Part shown: one piece after another, positions 61,357 through 64,000 of the stretch | Position numbering within the stretch: the first letter of the stretch is position 1 | Layout of the letters: every line of letters begins with the position of its first letter | Source of the DNA: Sphaerotilus natans | Lineage (GTDB): Bacteria > Pseudomonadota > Gammaproteobacteria > Burkholderiales > Burkholderiaceae_C | Length of the DNA stretch: 64,000 nt | NCBI RefSeq assembly: GCF_900156335.1 | Contig: NZ_FTMZ01000012.1 | Coordinates: forward strand, 62,001 to 126,000 | Direction of reading: 5' to 3' | The notes under the pieces: model-generated | What the model was told of the DNA's origin: nothing | What the model saw: the letters and a program-made list of their open reading frames with translations, nothing else | Databases searched by the model: none | Program-made: the position numbers and the translations under genes

Positions 61357-61501
61357 TGTGTAAAGCACCATTTGAAATTGCGCGCCCGATGTGCGAGACT
61401 CCGTGCCCATGCCCCGAGGAGGGGTGCGCCTGCCCGGAGCCCGACGCCAGCGAGCGCGGCCGCAACGGGTCTTTTCCGACGATGCAGCACGAGGAGACAC
61501 C

Positions 61502-64000
61502 ATGTCTGCACTGCCCCAGAATCCCCAGGATCCGGATACCCAGGAAACCCGCGAGTGGCTGGACGCGCTGAGCGCGGTCATCCAGGCCGAAGGCGGCGAA
61601 CGCGCCCACCAGCTCCTCGACGAGCTGCTCGGCCATGCGCGCCAGAGCGGCCTGGACATGCCGTTCTCGGCCAACACCGCCTACGTCAACACCATTCCGG
61701 CCGATCAGGAAGCCCATTGCCCGGGCAACATCGAGATCGAGGAGCGCCTGCGCGCCTACATGCGCTGGAACGCGATGGCGATGGTCGTCAAGGCCAACCG
61801 CCACAACCCCGAGGACGGCGGTGATCTGGGCGGCCACATCGGCTCCTTCGCCTCGCTGGCCCACATGTTCGGCGCCGGCTTCAACCACTTCTGGCATGCC
61901 GAGGGCGAGAACCACGGTGGCGACTGCATCTACTTCCAGGGCCATGTGTCGCCCGGCGTCTACGCGCGCGCCTACCTGGAAGGCCGCCTGACCGAGGAGC
62001 AGCTGCTGCACTTCCGCCAGGAAGTCGAGGGCAAGGGCCTCTCCAGCTATCCGCACCCGAAGCTGATGCCCGGCTTCTGGCAGTTCCCGACAGTCTCGAT
62101 GGGCCTGGGCCCCTTGATGGCGATCTACCAGGCGCGCTTCCTGAAGTACCTGCACGCCCGCGGCATCGCCGACACCAGCAACCGCAAGGTCTGGGTGTTC
62201 TGCGGCGACGGCGAGATGGACGAGCCCGAATCGCTGGGCGCGATCGGCCTGGCCGCCCGCGAAGGCCTGGACAACCTGATCTTCGTCATCAACTGCAACC
62301 TGCAGCGCCTGGACGGCCCGGTGCGCGGCAACGGCAAGATCGTCCAGGAACTCGAAGGCGAGTTCCGCGGCGCCGGCTGGAACGTCATCAAGCTGCTGTG
62401 GGGCAGCGAGTGGGACAAGCTGCTGGCCAAGGATAAGGACGGTGCCCTGCGCAAGCTGATGATGGACACCGTCGACGGCGACTACCAGGCCTTCAAGGCC
62501 AACGACGGCGCCTATGTGCGCAAGCACTTCTTCGGCAAGGACCCGCGCACGCTCGAGATGGTCGCCCACATGAGCGACGACGAGATCTGGGCCCTGAAGC
62601 GTGGCGGCCATGACCCGCAGAAGGTCTACGCGGCCTATGACCGCGCGGTCAAGCACAAGGGCCAGCCCACGCTGCTGCTGATCAAGACCGTCAAGGGCTT
62701 CGGCATGGGCAAGGTCGGCGAGGGCAAGAACACCGTCCACCAGACCAAGAAGCTGACGGACGACGACATCCGCGCCTTCCGCGACCGCTTCAACATCCCG
62801 GTGCCCGACAGCGAGCTGCCGAAGATCCCGTTCTACAAGCCGGCCGACGACACGCCGGAAATGCGCTACCTGCACGAGCGCCGCAAGGCGCTGGGCGGCT
62901 ACCTGCCGAACCGTCGCACCAAGGCCGACGAGCAGTTCGTCATCCCGCCGCTGGAGACCTTCAAGGCGGTGCTCGAGCCCACGGCCGAAGGCCGCGAGAT
63001 CTCGACCACCCAGGCCTATGTGCGTTTCCTGACGCAGCTGCTGCGCGACAAGGACGTCGGTCCGCGTGTCGTGCCCATTCTGGTCGACGAGGCCCGCACC
63101 TTCGGCATGGAAGGCCTGTTCCGTCAGGTCGGCATCTACAACCCGCTGGGTCAGCAGTACACGCCGGTCGACAAGGACCAGGTCATGTACTACCGCGAGG
63201 ACAAGGCCGGCCAGATCCTGCAGGAAGGCATCAACGAGGCCGGCGGCATGTCGAGCTGGATCGCGGCGGCCACCTCGTACAGCACGTCGAACCGGATCAT
63301 GATCCCGTTCTACGTCTACTACTCGATGTTCGGCTTCCAGCGCATCGGCGATCTGGCCTGGGCGGCCGGCGACATGCAGGCGCGCGGCTTCCTGCTGGGC
63401 GGCACCTCGGGGCGGACCACGCTGAACGGCGAAGGCCTGCAGCACGAGGATGGCCACAGCCACATCCTGGCCGGCACCATCCCGAACTGCGTCAGCTACG
63501 ACCCGACCTTCGCGCATGAAGTGGGCGTGATCCTGCACCATGGCCTCAAGCGCATGGTCGAGAACCAGGAGAACGTGTTCTTCTACCTGACGCTGCTCAA
63601 CGAGAACTACGCGATGCCGGGCCTGAGCCAGGGCACCGAAGAGCAGATCCTCAAGGGCATGTACCTGCTGCAGGAAGGCGGCGAGGGCGCGCCGCGCGTC
63701 AACCTGCTGGGCTCGGGCACCATCCTGCGCGAGTCGATCGCCGCCAAGGAGCTGCTGGAGAAGGACTGGGGCGTCTCGGCCAACATCTGGAGCTGCCCGA
63801 GCTTCAACGAGCTGGCCCGCGACGGCCAGGACTGCGAGCGCTGGAACCTGCTGCATCCGCTGGAAGCCGCCCGCGTGCCGTTTGTCGCCCAGCAGCTCGA
63901 GGGCCACGCCGGCCCGGTGGTCGCCTCGACCGACTACATGAAGAGCTACGCCGAGCAGATCCGCTCCTTCATCCCGAAGGGCCGCAGCTACAAGGTGCTG
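61502..64000 (+). CDS. aceE: Pyruvate dehydrogenase E1 component AceE, 5' part
   Basis: Homodimeric E1 of the pyruvate dehydrogenase complex; decarboxylates pyruvate with thiamine diphosphate. 833 codons are visible without stop, so only about the last 60 residues of a normal protein are missing. Motifs: PGNIEIEERLRAYMRWNAMAM near residue 80, GLSSYPHPKLMPGFWQFPTVS, the ThDP motif CGDGEMDEPESLGA, then GTSGRTTLNGEGLQHEDGHS, all cited by parts under 22 residues in the reading. ATG at 61502 with GAGGAGACACC upstream. The gene runs off the window; aceF and lpd usually follow. Confidence 0.97.
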   Translation, partial: MSALPQNPQDPDTQETREWLDALSAVIQAEGGERAHQLLDELLGHARQSGLDMPFSANTAYVNTIPADQEAHCPGNIEIEERLRAYMRWNAMAMVVKANRHNPEDGGDLGGHIGSFASLAHMFGAGFNHFWHAEGENHGGDCIYFQGHVSPGVYARAYLEGRLTEEQLLHFRQEVEGKGLSSYPHPKLMPGFWQFPTVSMGLGPLMAIYQARFLKYLHARGIADTSNRKVWVFCGDGEMDEPESLGAIGLAAREGLDNLIFVINCNLQRLDGPVRGNGKIVQELEGEFRGAGWNVIKLLWGSEWDKLLAKDKDGALRKLMMDTVDGDYQAFKANDGAYVRKHFFGKDPRTLEMVAHMSDDEIWALKRGGHDPQKVYAAYDRAVKHKGQPTLLLIKTVKGFGMGKVGEGKNTVHQTKKLTDDDIRAFRDRFNIPVPDSELPKIPFYKPADDTPEMRYLHERRKALGGYLPNRRTKADEQFVIPPLETFKAVLEPTAEGREISTTQAYVRFLTQLLRDKDVGPRVVPILVDEARTFGMEGLFRQVGIYNPLGQQYTPVDKDQVMYYREDKAGQILQEGINEAGGMSSWIAAATSYSTSNRIMIPFYVYYSMFGFQRIGDLAWAAGDMQARGFLLGGTSGRTTLNGEGLQHEDGHSHILAGTIPNCVSYDPTFAHEVGVILHHGLKRMVENQENVFFYLTLLNENYAMPGLSQGTEEQILKGMYLLQEGGEGAPRVNLLGSGTILRESIAAKELLEKDWGVSANIWSCPSFNELARDGQDCERWNLLHPLEAARVPFVAQQLEGHAGPVVASTDYMKSYAEQIRSFIPKGRSYKVL

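Overview
The window is one continuous piece of a high-GC (about 70% by eye) proteobacterial chromosome. Gene content and order point to a betaproteobacterium of the order Burkholderiales, probably in or near the Leptothrix/Rubrivivax/Sphaerotilus group. The pointers are the yggS-pilT-pilU block, the dolP-diaA-yraN / rsmI block, prlC-folD beside a two-component pair divergent from aceE, and an EpsL-like outer-membrane protein beside ugd. The genus cannot be fixed from the sequence alone. I found no rRNA, tRNA, CRISPR array, insertion sequence or prophage.

Layout. 1-7172: distal flagellar operon flgF(partial)-flgG-flgH-flgI-flgJ-flgK-flgL. 7231-19668: a dense signalling block with an EAL-like/HDOD protein, a multi-PAS HisKA_2 kinase with an ANTAR response regulator, a membrane histidine kinase on the opposite strand, a very large hybrid kinase (GAF-PAS-HisKA-REC-REC-HPt) and a REC-PAS-GGDEF-EAL protein. 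19847-23715: a beta-barrel outer-membrane protein, ugd and a secreted coiled-coil protein, which suggests exopolysaccharide. 23897-29516: ATP-dependent DNA ligase, exonuclease I, a small conserved protein, RbgA-type GTPase, hemerythrin and an Xre/RES toxin-antitoxin pair. 29507-33628: glutamate dehydrogenase, an ExoD-like membrane protein, and an SbtA-type bicarbonate permease divergent from a LysR regulator.

33630-34205 is a compact island of clearly lower GC holding a small hydrophobic protein gene and several stem-loops; it is the least explained part of the window. 34207-38856 is proline metabolism: proC, putA and a divergent Lrp-type regulator. 38988-44034: small secreted protein, Hsp20, yggS, pilT, pilU and a beta-hydroxyacid dehydrogenase. 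44062-46775: dolP, diaA, yraN / rsmI. 46849-54407: a periplasmic-binding-protein/diguanylate cyclase pair, an M16 peptidase pair (one active, one inactive) and a GT4 glycosyltransferase. 54430-64000: lipocalin, prlC, folD, a FixJ-type regulator with its PAS kinase, and aceE, which runs off the window end.

Flagella, type IV pilus retraction ATPases, three c-di-GMP-type proteins, several kinases and polysaccharide genes together suggest a lineage that switches between motile and attached, matrix-producing states. A recurrent feature is a -10-like TANNNT hexamer placed 6-8 bases before the start codon in at least eleven monocistronic or first genes, which predicts leaderless mRNAs.
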